A model generated the notes under the pieces. That model had not been told where the DNA came from, made no database searches, and saw nothing but the letters and a program-made list of their open reading frames with translations. From Neocallimastix lanati (nom. inval.) (Eukaryota; Neocallimastigomycota; Neocallimastigomycetes; Neocallimastigales; Neocallimastigaceae): a stretch of DNA of 64,000 bases. A program made the translations under genes and the position numbers. Below are positions 63,673 to 64,000 of this stretch, piece after piece. The number at the start of each line of letters is the position of its first letter. Within the stretch, counting starts at the first letter, position 1. Location of the stretch: contig JACVTC010000090.1 in assembly GCA_016946835.1 (NCBI GenBank), forward strand, positions 148,501-212,500, read 5' to 3'.

Positions 63673-64000
63673 ATTAAAAATATATATATATTAATAATTA
63701 CAATTAGAATGGTAAAAAATTAAATATTCTCCAAAGTAATGCAATAAATTTATCCATGGATGAAATACTTGATAATAATAAAAAAATAAAACCAAAAATT
63801 GCTAAAAAAGATGTAATTAATGATTTATATATTAAATTTAGTTTTTTAATTATTGTATCTAATAATTTAAAAAAAAAAAAAAATTATAAAAATATTTTAT
63901 ATATATATATTTATTCATATTTATAATAGGAAAAATATTTATATACTAAAAGAATTACAGATGAAGAAGCTAGAGCCATTTATAAATCAACTGCAGACTT
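61404..64000 (+). CDS. TOF1: Timeless/Tof1/Swi1 replication-fork protection protein, N-terminal part
   Basis: Nine exons before the window ends: 61404-61422, 61881-61895, 62008-62094, 62402-62557, 62687-62997, 63117-63281, 63440-63565, 63708-63812 and 63930 to beyond 64000, about 351 codons. Landmarks of the TIMELESS N-terminal domain: AHLLSVCSALGGFD at the start, DCLKDLKKFLRQDDANVEKHVSRALGSW, an acidic-lipophilic segment KDLIPILIEY, VLVPLTWPIE, YLISYKEAI, and the signature SRHSRFGGSYFIEFE, then KRITDEEARAIYKSTADF-type continuation. The family binds Tipin/Csm3 at the fork and couples helicase to polymerase. Exon 2 is only 15 nt (CACATTTATTATCAG); it is required to supply AHLLS between MEKLYE and VCSALGG, and phase 1 is kept on both sides. 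The gene is cut by the window edge. Confidence 0.95.

Overview
The window reads as nuclear DNA of an extremely AT-rich, intron-containing eukaryote. The best fit is an anaerobic gut fungus (Neocallimastigomycota). The reasons are non-coding DNA made almost only of A and T, very many homopolymer and AAT/TTTTA microsatellites, many short introns (GT..AG, often GTAATA at the 5' end and TAG at the 3' end), a fungal-type Mep/Amt ammonium transporter, and a mix of Ty1/copia, Ty3/gypsy, LINE and MULE elements. The taxon is an inference; an AT-rich amoebozoan is the main alternative.

Layout. 1-5.3 kb: an intronless ammonium transporter in AT-only DNA, followed by a 240-bp TAT microsatellite. 5.3-9.7 kb: a graveyard of degraded elements (LINE endonuclease remnant, copia protease remnant, old direct repeats). 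9.7-15.7 kb: AT-only DNA with a perfect 115-bp tandem duplication and one small unknown gene. 15.7-28.3 kb: a transposon island (Ty3/gypsy remnant, broken Ser/Asp-rich gene, nearly whole Ty1/copia element with a 771-bp insertion) bracketed by two arrays of the same satellite in opposite orientation. 28.3-39.2 kb: MULE transposase pseudogene, a predicted secreted protein, and three LINE reverse-transcriptase copies in both orientations.

40.6-64 kb is mostly host genes: a membrane RING-H2 ubiquitin ligase (minus), then after a 6-kb AT desert holding an unusual inverted-repeat-rich island (46.4-47.6 kb), exportin-2/CSE1 (plus, 21 exons), the ESCRT-III protein CHMP5/Vps60 (plus, 7 exons), an unrecognised coiled-coil protein (minus, 10 exons) and the first nine exons of Timeless/Tof1 (plus, running off the end). 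I built these four exon structures by hand. In every case the splice phases close, and the total lengths match the known families (975 aa for CSE1, 218 aa for CHMP5).

The genes are independent housekeeping functions (ammonium uptake, membrane ubiquitination, importin-alpha recycling, membrane scission, replication-fork protection) and not a cluster. The coiled-coil gene and Timeless are head to head, with 571 bp between their start codons.
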